From Selaginella moellendorffii (lineage: Eukaryota > Streptophyta > Lycopodiopsida > Selaginellales > Selaginellaceae): a DNA stretch of 64,000 nucleotides. Within the stretch, counting starts at the first letter, position 1. Each line of letters starts with the position of its first letter. The notes beneath the pieces are model-generated. The model saw only the letters and a list, made by a program, of their open reading frames with translations. It was not told where the DNA came from and did no database searches. The stretch covers positions 276,149 to 340,148 of the forward strand of contig NW_003314325.1 of assembly GCF_000143415.4 (NCBI RefSeq). Reading direction: 5' to 3'. Shown here piece after piece: positions 33,443 through 45,704 of this stretch. The position numbers and the translations under genes were made by a program.

Positions 33443-35864
33443 ATGGAGCGACTGTGCGTGGCAACGGGGCCTGTTCTATCCAGTGCGCGAGGCGCCAGAT
33501 TTCTTCCCTCGAGGACGAGTAGAGGTGTGATTCCGGGTGTAGCGTGTAAATCTAGGCAGGCGAGGTGTCTCTCGGCCGCTGGCGATGAGCAGGGGCAAAA
33601 TGCGGGATCTTCTCGGCGGCAGAGCGCTGCGCTCGATCAATCTGATGAAGACGATGTGGATGGTGCGACACTGACTGAGGCCGATTTCGAGGATTTCACT
33701 ATCGAGGGCGAGGAGGAAGAGGAAGAGGAGGAAGATTTCTTTGGAGGTATGCTTAATTCTTTAGATGCTACGTACATTGCCTTGAATAGATTTTATCTAG
33801 AGAATAGAGGAGGAGTCTCGAGCTGACATCGGTGGCACGCCCCAAGCACAAGGCAAAGGCAGGCGTAGGAGGCGGGACCGTGTCAAGGGACCTGAGGTAA
33901 GCTTCCATTGTCTCAAGGTGATGGCGTGATCATTATCATTTGCTCTCCAGGTACCAAGTCATCTACTTCCGAAGGTAGCCATAGTTGGAAGGCCCAATGT
34001 CGGAAAGTCTGCTCTTTTCAACAGAATTGTTGGTGTAAGTTTTCAAAGTTTTTTTTCTTTCGTGAGTTCTAAAATCGTTTTTCTCTCTCTCTCTCTCCAG
34101 AGAAACATGGCTATTGTGCACGATGAGCCCGGCGTCACTAGAGACCGTTTATATGGCAGAGTTCGTGGCTCTGTCCAGGAGTTTATGCTGATAGACACTG
34201 GTGGTGTATTGACAATTCCAACGAGTGCAGAGAGCGGTTTAGCTGGTGGTTCTGTTGCCGCTGCTCAAGCGAAGAAGGATGCAGCAGTTGCTGGCCTTCC
34301 ATCCATGATTGAGCAGCAGGCTGCATCAGCTGTCGAAGAAGCTTGCGCACTTGTGTTTGTGGTGGACGGCCAGGTAACGAAAATTCCTCGTTTACATTCA
34401 GCATACTCACTTTGTCCATTAGGCAGGCAGGACTTACGTCGGCTGATATCGAAATTGGAAACTGGCTCAGACGCAAGTTCAAACACAAGAAGATCGCTCT
34501 CGCCGTGAATAAATGCGAATCTCCAAAGAAAGGACTCTTGCAGGCGGCAGAGTTTTGGTCTCTCGGGTATGCATTGCCACGTAGTCAAATTTTGCTGCTA
34601 CTAGTTTTTCTGTTTCAGGTTCACACCTGTTCCTGTGTCGGCTATTTCCGGTTCTGGTGTCCCGGATTTACTCGAGGATGTGACTTCCGCAATCAAGGAG
34701 AAACAGGTATAGATGATCAGTACTGAAAGACAATAACTGTTTTTCTATTTACCAGGATGAGTTAGAAGCGAGCGAAGGCGACCGGCCTTTATCTGTGGCA
34801 ATTATTGGGAGGCCAAATGTTGGCAAGAGCAGCATTTTGAATGCAATAGTCGGGAAGGAAAGAACGATAGTCAGTCCCGTGAGTGGAACCACTCGAGACG
34901 CAATCGATACAGAAGTAGCTGGACCCGAGGGGAAGGTTTGCTCCTTGAGAAGCCACAACTTCACTAAAGGCTCTGTGTTGTTTGCAGGTCTTTAGACTGA
35001 TAGACACGGCTGGAATCAGAAAGCGAGCAGCTATTGCCTCTGGCGGTAGCAAGACAGAATCTTTGTGTGTCCAGAGCGCCCTCAGAGCGATCCGACGTGC
35101 AGATGTTGTTGCTTTGGTCATTGAAGCGATGACTTGCGCAACAGAACAGGTACTTAACGCAAGCATGGGCTTTTGAAAAGATTTTTTAGCATTGATTTCT
35201 ACAGGACTATCGGCTCGGTGAGAGGATAGAAAAAGATGGGAAGGCCTGCATCATTGTCGTGAATAAGTGGGATACCGTTCCGGATAAGAATGCGGAATCT
35301 ACTTACTGGTACGATATGGATGTCCGTGAGAAACTCCGTGTGCTGAAGTGGGCACCGATTGTTTACACCTCAGCGACAAGCGGACAACGAGTCCAAAAGT
35401 ACGTTCCATTATTTTATCATCTCGTGCATATCTTAATTCGATGCTTTGTAGGATTCTGGCGACAGCTTTGAGTGCTGGTCAGGAAAGGGAGCGCCGGATC
35501 AGCACAGCGATTCTTAATCAAGTTGTCCAGGACGCGATCAACATGAAGCAGCCACCTACAACTAGAGGTGGCAGGAAAGGTCGCCTATATTTTTGCACGC
35601 AGGTGCGTAAACTGCGCCTACAGAAAAGTCGAGTTTTGATGATTTGGCTCTGCTTTTCTCTTCCAGGCAACCACACGCCCCCCGACATTTGTCTTCTTTG
35701 TCAACGATGAGAAGCTTTTCCCGGATGACTACAAGAGGTACATGGAAAAGCAGCTGCGCCAGAATATCGGCTTCCCTGGCACGCCGATTCGCCTGTTCTG
35801 GCGGAGCAAAAGGCTTGCACGTCCGGGCTCCAAGCAAAGCACGCAGGAGCTCGCCAGCGTTTAA
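33443..35864 (+). CDS. Der/EngA double-domain GTPase, probably plastid-targeted
   Basis: Der is a ribosome-assembly GTPase with two tandem G domains and a KH-like C-terminal domain. Exon 1 (33443-33746) encodes an Arg/Ser-rich, acid-poor leader suited to an organelle transit peptide, then an acidic EEEEEEE stretch. Exon 2 is 33808-33896 and exon 3 is 33951-34034. G domain 1 has [30 protein letters not shown] and VNKCE. G domain 2 has [37 protein letters not shown] and VNKWD. The C-terminal domain ends with [31 protein letters not shown] and GTPIRLFWR. The stop is TAA at 35862-35864. NKCE in place of NKxD in the first domain is usual for plant forms as I remember them. The transit peptide call is inference; mitochondria remain possible. 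Confidence 0.92.
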
Positions 35865-36849
35865 GTCTACTCTCTCGAGGTGCTGCCAAATCTTTCCTTG
35901 CAATTCCATCTCATGCTTTACGTGTCGTGTGCTACAGGCGCTTGGAAGGTGTCAAGTCGCTAGCAGCCGCCACCAAACGGCTGTAAGAGTGTGGACAAAG
36001 GCTCCACCAAAATGGACAAGGATGGGTTGCTGCGAGAGGGAGGAGCTACATATATTCTCTTCTAGGTTTTTCTAGCTACACCAACAACAGAGCAACCACC
36101 AAAGTGCACAGGGTATGATTTGAGGCATTAAATTTTCTTATAGAGCTTTGCGCTACTGTTTCGAGACAAGGCTTTGTTTCCAGATTGATCGCTCTAAGAT
36201 CTAAGATGGAAATCTATCCATGGATCGATCTAAGATAATCGCGCAAACAAAAAGAACAGGAAAGGCCTAGATTTTCTCATTGTGTATGGCAATGTTCTGT
36301 AAACACGTGTCATGCAAGCGTTTGCTCGTGGGCCACGTGGATGTTGGTTACGTCCGCAGAATTATCCGTTGGGTGGGCAGTTCCGGCCGCCGGCCGGTCG
36401 GGAACCGCCGGGTTCTACGAATATTCCGTTGCTGGCCAATATTTTGCCCTTTTCCCCATTTCCTCCAAAATAGGGGAGGAATGGCGATTTCTTAGGGCTT
36501 GGCGAGCGCGGGATGTGAGGAGTGATCCGGGGAGGCGCTGGAGTGGACGCGTGAGAGGCGCTCCGCTGCGATCGTGATTCTGCTGGTATGGCAATGCGCG
36601 CGTGTGTCACTTTGTGTGAAATTTTTCTTCTTCTTCCTTTCTTTCTTCCTGGTTCTCGGCGGAGAGGTGGATCGATCAGGGATTCATTCCCTGTTCCTCG
36701 TTTGCCCCCATTTCTCCGCTCCATTTTCATGCCTCTTTGTCAGAGTTGTGTCTGTTGAAGTTTGAATTCCAGCTGAAAATTCACTGTTAAGTTGTCTCAC
36801 GCGGTTTTCTCTCGTCCTTTTTGCAGTGATTTGAGATCTTGTTCCGCCC
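35865..36849. promoter_or_regulatory. Spacer and 5' UTR intron of the TCP11-domain gene
   Basis: About 985 bp hold the 3' end of the Der gene and the leader of the next one. A probable 5' UTR intron runs from GTATGG at about 36584 to TTTTTGCAG at about 36826, ending 23 bp before the ATG. No coding region is supported. Confidence 0.45.
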
Positions 36850-39800
36850 ATGGCAGCTTCCATGACCACTGATACTGCGAACTTAACGGGTACTATGATG
36901 GATATCTCCAGCCCCGCCATCGCGTTTGACATCGAGGTGGCGGAGTCTCTTCGGGCGACGTTTTCAGTGCCAAAACGAGTGAGGAGGAGGCTGGAGCAAT
37001 CGCCAGAAGCTAAAAGCCTCGAGGATATTGAAGCCAAGCTCAAGGACGCTGACTTTAGAAGACAGGTCTGCTGGCCTTCTTTCTTCCTGACTTCTCGAAG
37101 TTTTTCTTACTCTCTTTCTTTTGCAGCAATTCCATGAGTGGCTTGCAAACAAGGCCAGGCCAAAGCGTAAATCCGACCAGACAAGCTCTCCTCTGCCAAA
37201 GGAGCTTGCTGAGCGCCTCGAGGCCAGGCTTTGTGCAGCAGAGCAAAAGAGGTGTGTTTGCTTTTAACTTCTTTCTGTTGTGGACGACTTGGTGCTGAAG
37301 TTTGTCTTGTACGAATTTGTCTTGTCGTGTAGGCTGGAGCTTTTAGCTCAAGAGCAGACACGACTTGCAAAGCTTCATGAGCTGAGAATGGCTGCAAAGA
37401 CTGAAGCTCAGCTCCGTGCAGAGAGGGAAAGGGAGGAACTGGGGACGAAAGTTGAGTCGCGTGTTCAGCAAGCGGAAACAAACAGGATGGCGCTTGTGGA
37501 AGCTGAGAAGCAACGGCGAGCTGCAGCTAACGAACGTATTGCACAGTCAATCGTGCAGCGAACTACTCTCGAAGATCAAGAACGCGAGAAAGCTGAAGCT
37601 CTTCGTGTTGCCATTTGCCAGAAAATTGCGGCTGCAGAAGAAAAGCGGGCCTGCTTATTGGAAGCAGAAAAGAATCGGGCACAGGCGACTGTCACACAAG
37701 CCAGGAAAGTGGCAGAAGCGGTTTTACGGGAGAGGGAACTGGAGTTGATGAACAAGAAGGAGAAACTTGAAGCTCGCCTTCTCAGGGTAAAGTTGTCTAT
37801 TTTTTTTTTTTGTGGATTCTGATTCTTTCTCTCAGGCAAAGCGCCAGCGTGCAGAATATTTGCGACAAAAGGGAGGCTGTAGAGGAACGTGTCACAATCA
37901 TGGGCACAAGATGCATAAGCATGGGGATCGGCTTTGTCGAAAGCTGACGAGGTATGTTGTCTCCTTGACTTGTTTATTAACTGCTCACGTTTTTCTAAAT
38001 TATGGCGTAGGTGCTGGAGGCAATTTCGGGTGTCAATGAAAACAACTTATGCACTGGCCCAAGAGTTTGCGGAAGCCGGTATCAGCCAGCGTACTGTAAC
38101 GTCTCTTCCGTTCGAACAGCTCGCCAGTCGGATAACTTCTCCTGCGGCATTGAGGAGTGTGAAAGCTCTTCTTGCCCGTATCGAAAGCCGGCTCATGCTC
38201 TCGGCTGCGACGGAATCGTCGGAGGTGGCAAAGATCGACGTGCTACTGAAGCGTCTCTCCCCGCCACAGCGTAAGACAGCCTCTTCCGGATCTTCGAGGA
38301 TGAGCAAACGAAGCAGCGCTCAAGCTCTTGCCAAAGCTCCTGCCAAGGCTCCTGCCAAGGCTCCTGCAAAAGCAAAGGACAGCTCGAAGCATGAGGACCA
38401 TCACGACCTTGAGAGATATCCAGCGCGTGTTTTCCTTTGTGCCTACATGATATCCGGGCATCCCGACGCAGTGTTCAGTGCGAGAGGGGACCGTGAAGCT
38501 GCACTGGCTGAGGCTGCTGCAAAGTTATTGCCAGAGTTTGAAGCATTGGTTTCAACTGTTATAGACGGCCCGACTCCTTCCTCGCCTCCGCCTTCTCCAT
38601 GTCCGGAATGGTACATCGATGGACAACACAAACCTTTCGCGGCTCAGCTGGCCTCCTTCGACACTGCATGGCACTCGTACCTCTGCCGGTTTGTTGCATG
38701 GAAGGTTAAAGACGCAGAGTTGCTCGAAGAGGACTTGATTCGAGTTGCTTGCCAGCTTGAAGTGTCTATGCTGCAAAAGTGCAAGATCGTACCTGGGAAG
38801 GATGCGTCGGAGCTGACACACGATACTCAAGCCATTCGCAAGCAGGTAATATTATAAAACTTGATAGTTTACTTGGGTATAACCTGCTCGCTTCTCAGGT
38901 TCTTGAAGACCAAAGACTTTTGCGTGAAAGAATCGTCCATTTGACTGGTAACACCGGACTAGAGAAAATGGAGGAAGCGCTTTCAGCCGTCCGCTCCAAG
39001 TTTTTGGAAGCAAAAGAGAATGGTGTTCCATTACCGTCACCTTTTGCGTATTCGTCGCCAGAAGACCTGCGAACCGTCCCTGAGTCGCCGGAATCAGATG
39101 GACAGAAGGACGAGCGACCGAAATCGAAAGCTGCACGCGCCCTCTTCACTGCAGCTCCAACCAACACTCCAAACATGGAAGCAGTTCCAGAGGCTATGAA
39201 CCTCGATCCTGCTGCTGATCTCCACAACTCCGGGATGACAAACGAGAGAATTGTAAACGAAATGATGCACGATGGCAACTGGACGATCCCAGATCAGATG
39301 AACCCCTCTGGCAGTTTGTCGAAAATGGAGGTAAGTTTCTTGTTCTAAGCAGTAAACACATGGCTAATATATGCACATTTTCACAGGCTCAAATTCGGAC
39401 AACTATGGAAAGAGCCTTTTGGGATAGCATCGAAGCCAATCTCTTGAAGGATACACCCGATTATCGGCAGGTTGTGAGCCTTGTAGGGGAAATTCGGGAT
39501 GACCTCGAAAACATAGTGCCTGAGGCATGGAAGCAAGGGATTCGCGAAAGCCTTGACCTGGAGCTTTTGTCACAGGTAAGCAAGTTTATTCTTTTCTTTC
39601 GAACTCTAGTAATGGTTACTTTCTGCCGCAGGTTCTAGAGTCGGGCATCAATGACTTCAGATATCTGAGAAATCTGCTTGACTACACCCTTGATATAATT
39701 CTGAGACTGGGTGCTCCAGCTCGTGACATGGAATCCAAGACTGCACAGCAGGCGCTTATCGAGGATTTGTCAATGGCAACGACTGATGCTGCAACGAAAG

Positions 39801-41050
39801 AATCCTTTGGGAAAGCTGTCGTGAAGGGAATGCGTTTTGTGTTCGAGCGCTTGCAGGTATGCATTCTCGTCGATATCGAAATCCCACAACTAAAATACTA
39901 AAATACTAAAATACTTTCATGGCAGGTTTTAAAGCAGGACATAAGCAACGTCAGGCTACAGTCCCTCGCGCAACTCATCAGTGGATCGACTGGACTTGAC
40001 TATCTACGAAAGGCATTCGCCGATCGTTATGACTTAACCGCTTCAACAACAGACGAGCAGCTTTTTGAAAAGCTCTCCAAAACCGTTCGGTGGATCCGCG
40101 CGACGCAGTCTTCGATGGAGGCCCACAAGAGCGAAGTTGACTCGGCATTAAACTCTTTCAAGTCGCTTTCAGCAAACTTACCGCCAGCAAGCGCTCCGCC
40201 CGCGTTTCCAATGTGCACGGGTGGAAGAGTTGCTGTGACTGGAACGTCCAACTCTTCGAGGCAGAAAGCAGTTGCCTCAGGTACGAAAGATTCTTTTGTT
40301 TTTCAGTCACATCTCATTGTTTTCTTTCGCACAGGTGCCGAGGAACCGAAACTGGGATGTGTAAGATGGGGAAGCAACGAGGCCATCATTCGTCTCGGGC
40401 TCCTCTTCCTCGTCACAAGCTCCGAGGCTGCTACTGACAAGAATGTACCAGAAACACTCTTACTCAACATCAACAGGCTTCGAGACTGCCAGAATGACTT
40501 CCAGCGTGTGGTGGTGATGGCTACCGGGTGAGTGTGCTTTTCATTCTCGACTGTGCTGCTTTGCTAAAGCGAGCTTTGCAGGCTTCTACTTCTCCGGCAA
40601 GAGCTCATGACGAAAGTCCATGGGCCCGAGCTGGAGAGCATCCTCGCGGACGCGTGCAAAGAACTGGAGAGCCTCCTCAACGAGCCCATGGCGTTGGTGA
40701 GCCAGATTGGATCGTTCCTCGCCAGAGTTTGCGCCAAGTACTGCAGCGAGAGCTATCCGGACGTGGATGCGTGCGCGGCGTTCATGGGCAGGGTGCTGGA
40801 GAGATCTCTCTCGGCTGGCGACGCCGTGTTTGAGCGAGTGGTGGCGACCATTCGATCGAGCTTGAGGGCGATGCTGGTGCTCGGGAGTGGCGGCGACGGC
40901 GCGGCGGTGGTGGAGTCGGGGCTCAAGAGGATCGGCGGCGGCGTGTTCCTGGAGGAGATCGCGGGCATTGCGCGGAAGATCGACAGGATCTCGAGTGTCA
41001 CGGTCCAAGTTCACGGGAGCTGGTACGGACGGGTGGTAATGTTCAGCTGA
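36850..41050 (+). CDS. T-complex protein 11 (TCP11) domain protein
   Basis: A multi-exon gene; exon 1 is 36850-37065, the last exon starts at about 40582 and ends with TGA at 41048-41050. The N-terminal third is a long charged coiled coil ([49 protein letters not shown]). The plant signature [15 protein letters not shown] follows, then [12 protein letters not shown] and [13 protein letters not shown] low-complexity APAK repeat lies at 38325-38375. The TCP11 domain occupies the C-terminal half ([59 protein letters not shown]). Its molecular role in plants is not established; animal TCP11 is linked to sperm function. A potential internal frame ambiguity at 37860-37970 was resolved by matching the family motif. 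Confidence 0.88.
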
Positions 41051-41430
41051 AAGAGACGATGCCGTACGGCGGGGTCTCCAAATGTACAAACGAAAGATTT
41101 TAGGGTACTAAGCTTAAATATTTGAAAGAGCGCGGGCTTATAATTTAGGGCTTTTCTTATTGAGTTTAAAAATTTGCGGGAAAAGAAGGTTATTCTAGGT
41201 TTTTCTTTGAGCGCTTGCAAATGAATCGGTTCTCCTCTACAAAGAATGCGCGCTTACAAATCAAAGCGGGATGATCAAAATCAAATCGCGTGCACACATG
41301 CTTGGAAATCGCCGCGCGCCGCTCCCTCCCAGGTGCTTATCCACAGGGTTATTACGAAGAAAAGGCTATCTTACAACTTCTTTCCCCCTTTTTTTTGTGT
41401 GTTTCTTCTCTGTGCGTGTTTGTGTGTGTT
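41051..41430. other. Convergent 3' spacer between TCP11 and P450 genes
   Basis: About 380 bp of 3' sequence shared by convergent genes. A T-rich and TGTGTGTT-rich stretch at 41385-41430 lies just beyond the P450 stop. Nothing coding is seen. Confidence 0.5.
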
Positions 41431-43591
41431 CTAATCGCTTCGTTTCCAGACTTTGAGGTGCAAGCCTCCCTTGGGTCTCGGCGTCGGCCAGTACTGGACG
41501 CCACAGTCGCCACCCACAATCTTCCACCTTCACAAAGATCACCAAGTAAGTTCTTTTGCTTTTTTTCTCTCGGAGTTGGTCTAAGCTATTTGCATACTTG
41601 TAGTTTGTGACGAGAAGATGGATGAATATCAAGGCCTCCAATTTCACGACTTCGCTTCCAGGACATAGCCGGACCCCGTTTCCAAAGGGCGTGTAAATCC
41701 CAGGCTTTGGAGGCGTCTACAGCACAACTTAGAAGGTATTAGTACCGAAGGCTTCCATCTCAACTTACTTGGAACTTTTCTTCTTTTTTTTTTCTATACC
41801 AGGAATCTGGAGGGGTCGAACTTGTGGGGATCCTTGAAGTACGTGGGATTCAAATGGAAATGTCTGTAGTAGACTTGGACTTTCCATCCTTTTGGAAACA
41901 GGACACCTGCATAACAGAAGCTTGGTAAGTACTGTGATTAAATTTGCGAGAGGTTTAGTAGACCCGACCATCATGCTCGACGTCCTCGACTACTTCACGC
42001 GGCGAGAATGGTGCCACATTTGCCAGCCTCAGAGATTCTTGTACAACCTGTAAGTTTCATGCCAGGTTTGTTTTTTTCCTTCACTGAAAAGCTGCTTACC
42101 CTTAACGAGACTGGCATGTTTTTTATCTCGCTCCATGTCAAGGGACTCTCTGGATGTTCTCTTGCGCTCCTTATTTGGTCCTGCTCGTCCTGGAACGCCA
42201 GCAAAAACGGGGTAAGTTTTTCTAAGCGAAACAGGCAAAACCAATTTCGTTCTTCTTACTCTGACTTGTTCGAGAATATCTGGGTGTTCCGTCAGGTACT
42301 TGACGATCCACACGAGGAACACGGCCGTGGTTTCGTGTCCAGCAAAGAGAAAAGTGATGAGGATATCCCTGATCTCGTCGTCCGTGAACTTGGTACCTTG
42401 ATCATCCTTTGAAGCCAAAAGCGACCCCAAGATATCACTGTAAGTAGTTGCCGTGTCGCTTTTCCTTCTTTTCACGAGGCTCGTTAAATCTGTCAGAATC
42501 TCCTTGCTTTTCTGCAGTTTTAAAGAAGCTCTCAGGGAGAACGTAAACACTGCGAAAGTGAAAGCGTACCTTGATAGCAAGATGGAATCCAGTTCCTGGG
42601 AAATTAATTGGCATCGAGATCGCGCCGTTGGAGAGGATTCCGTAACTATCCAGCAACCGCATCGACTCCTCGCATGGGGCCATACTACAAGTGATGCTGA
42701 GCGCAACGTGGAAGGCAAACTAAACAACATAAAAGATCATCAGAGGCTATCAACAAAGCTTTGCACGCATTCGAAAGCATCGACCGGACAGTGAAAACGA
42801 AATTGGCCGTGACTCCACGACCTTTACGGGAGCACAGGGACAGTGACTAAAGTGTGAATTCACAAACAAAACAATTTCGACAGCGCAAAAAGGCGACACC
42901 AGGCATGAAAGCGCTGTTGCTGGCTGTTTACCTTTCGAGTCTCGTCGTGGGTGACAACAAACTCCCGCTCGTTCCAGTTTTCCAGACACCATCTGCAAAG
43001 ACTCTCGAACTTCGGAATGCTGTCCCGAATCGTCTCGGAGAGCATGGAGGACTGGACAATTTTCCGAATTCGCTGGTGGAAGGCTCCCTCCCAGGACGGA
43101 TGGTTGAGGACTCTGTCAATGGACGGGGGATATATCGCCTTGAAAGACTTATGCTTGGTCGCAAGGATAAACTTGGCATGCTCCGGGGTGGACGTAATTA
43201 TGGTCGGACTTCCCAGGATATGCGTCCTGTAGATCTCTCCGAACCTGCAAGCGTGAAGAGAACAGCATTATTCTCGAGTCGACTCTGCACAGACGAAGAA
43301 GCAGAAGGAGAAGACTCGAAACAGAATTAAACTGGAGGAGATGGTGGAAGATCAAAGTGGAGGACAGAAGGAACTGTTTTTTCTTTACCGTGCGTAACGC
43401 TCGCGGAAGAACTGATCCGGACTCTTGTAGAAGAAATGGAGACTCTCGCCGAGCCAGGGAATGAACCACCAGCGGCCTCTGGGAATTTTACCACTGCCAC
43501 TCTGGGCGATGTACAGGCTCCATTGCACCAGGAACACAGGAGACGTCAACAGCACTAAGGCACAAGCGATGAGGACTCCGATCAAAACCAT
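41431..43591 (-). CDS. CYP85-clan cytochrome P450, CYP707-like
   Basis: Nine exons give 469 residues: 43591-43389, 43244-42932, 42719-42570, 42511-42260, 42189-42100, 42047-41969, 41906-41800, 41716-41598 and 41527-41431. An N-terminal signal anchor ([20 protein letters not shown]) fits the ER membrane, followed by a PRG hinge and [14 protein letters not shown]. The I helix has [10 protein letters not shown], the K helix VQESLRLA (ExxR), the PERF region FDPSRF, and the heme loop [13 protein letters not shown] with the cysteine ligand. CYP85-clan enzymes act on sterols, brassinosteroids, terpenoids and abscisic acid. [11 protein letters not shown] and [10 protein letters not shown] most resemble CYP707 (ABA 8'-hydroxylase) in memory, but substrate is not settled. 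Intron 2 is about 212 bp. Confidence 0.88.
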
Positions 43592-45604
43592 GCTGCTGCT
43601 GCTGCCGCTCCTGCTCGAGAAAATTATGTGTGACTTTCACTGCCGCGCCTTTATCGCTTCGGTTAGCGCGGCGCGAGGTAAGACATAGCTGCTTTCTTTG
43701 CGGCTAACACAAAGTTCGTGCGTGCAGCTCAGCTTCTCGGCTTGATAACAACGAGCAGCGTCGTCAACAGTTCATGCGCGTGTCATCCAACAACACCTAC
43801 CGCATACAGACGCAAGACAAAATTCCTATCTGCCTTTCGCCAAGCCGAAAGCTGCGTGTTGCTGTTGGACGTTAGAGTTCGAGAAAGCAACTCGTGAAGT
43901 AGGAAAAAGCAGAGACCAGGGAATGAACGCAAATGCAAAGAAGGCGAGGCAGCGCTTGAATCAAAGCTGCAAGCTGATGAGCCGCTGCCGCCGCTGCTGC
44001 TGCGACTGCATGGTCTAAAAGGGAGAAGTTATTTCAACTCCGCCCAGCTCCAGACATATACGCATCAACCTGATCCAAGTTGTGCGTGCTGTCAGCCGGA
44101 TATTTATGGAGAGAGCTTCATCAACACCACGGCTCCTTCAATGGGGGCTCTGGACTGAGCAAAAAGAACTCGAGCAGAGACAAAGGCAAAGACGCGGCAG
44201 TGGTGAACAGGCCCAGCTCACATGGGCATTACCAGACGAAGGCAAAAAACCAGCAGCAGAGACGTAAAAGAAAGAAAGCCGAGGGGGTGAACTCGTGAAG
44301 ATGGGAAACAGTGCTAGCGAAGAACGCAACGGTGATAGTCGTCTTGTGCTGAAACAGAGCTCTGCGCGGCTGTGCGATACTGCCGGAGAGGTAAGTGTGT
44401 AAGTGTGAGAGAGTGAGAGCTCTGCTAATGCCTCCTCTTATACTTTTCCAGGCTGGGCTTCTACGCGCTCGCCGATAGCAGCAGTGGCAACCAGTGGTTC
44501 GCTCGGCTTCTACGCGCTCGTCAATAGCTACGTACAAACAGGTCGCTGGTAGCCTTGCTAGCGTACAAACTTCGCAGGAATTACCAGGCACAAGAGCACA
44601 GTAGCCGCGCGCGCGCGCACGCACGCACTCCACAGTCGCAGGGTACGTTTAAAGCTGGTGATTTGCTCCTCATCTCGGCTTTAAGGCGGGGTGAGCTCGA
44701 GTAAGCCAAGGAGCTTGGTGGCGACTCGTTGATTTTGGGCCGTGAGCTTGACAGGGAAGAACTTGTGCGACGTTTTGGAATCTTGACTCCTCCTGGATTG
44801 GCGTCAAAAAGCTTTGGCGTCAAAAAATGGGAACGGGATTGCGATCGTGAATTGATCGAGGAAAGAGGAACCGACAGTGGAATTCGCTGTCCCGTCCCCA
44901 CTATGCTAGATCTCTATTCCCGGTAATTGGCGCGGTTTTTTTTTTTAAATTCGAATGTTTGAAATTTAAATGCGATTTGGCGCGCCCGCTATCTCCATCC
45001 CTGGCGCCCAGCGTGTGGTCCCCGGGCTTGTGGTCCGTGACCCGTGGCAGTGAGGCTCACGAGTCTGGTGTCCGGTCACAGCACACCCGATTTCTTTCCC
45101 CCGGCTCTGTCCTGGCCAAGGCAAATTCGCGGGCAAATTCGCGGGATTTAGCTCGGATTTGTCGATTTTGCTAATTCGATCCCTTCTCTCAAGTGGGCTG
45201 TCGATGGATTGAGCCCAGATCTCGGTTTAGGGGTCGGGTCCGATCAAAGCTTTTTCTTCCCGCTGTTGCCACTAATGTGAAATGTGGAGGCCAGGAAGAG
45301 AGAGAGAGAGAGCGAGGCAAAAACAAAAGAAAGAATAGAAAATCCTTTCTTTGCTCGCCTCCCTCCTTCTGGACCAATGTCCAAATACAATGTTCCAGGG
45401 AAGAGCAATGATCGGGGCCGTCCGCTGATGATGAAGAGAGATAATCTGGGCCGTCCGCTGATGGCCCATCGCAGCCGTTGGTTTAAGCCTGGCACCTTTG
45501 TTAGTGGCGCATTGGCGAGGGAGCGCTATGGCCGCTACTAACGAAGCCTACTACGTCTCCAACCCTAGTTCCTGGGCTAGGGTTAGGGCTTACAGGAGGG
45601 AGCG
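43592..45604. promoter_or_regulatory. Intergenic region between P450 and IES2 genes
   Basis: About 2 kb hold the upstream regions of two divergent genes. It contains CAG/CTG-type runs (43590-43616 and 43980-44010), a GCGC/GCAC alternating tract (44606-44628), a GA tract (45297-45314), and telo-box-like motifs AACCCTAG (45561-45568) and CTAGGGTTAGGG (45578-45589) next to the IES2 start. A frame at about 44700-44926 reads ILGRELDREELVRRFGIL and looks mildly coding-like, but has no start or recognisable family. Confidence 0.4.
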
Positions 45605-45704
45605 ATGGCGGAGGAGAGTGATTCCAGGCGCGCCAGCAGCGCCAGGAGGCCGCGCACGGATTTGGCCCGCCGGCGCCCACATTCGCAGCCCGATCGGCTG
45701 CTGA
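45528..45704 (+). promoter_or_regulatory. Overlapping upstream ORF of IES2-like gene
   Basis: An ATG at 45528 opens a 58-codon frame, out of frame with the main ORF, that ends 100 bp inside it at 45704. If the transcript starts upstream of 45528 this uORF would reduce translation of the main protein. Whether it lies in the transcript is unknown. Confidence 0.3.

Noticed and set aside
44229-44901. Minus-strand ORFs of 106 and 134 codons upstream of IES2
   Set aside because: Low-complexity Arg/Ser composition, no recognisable motif, and overlap with repeats and a promoter region.
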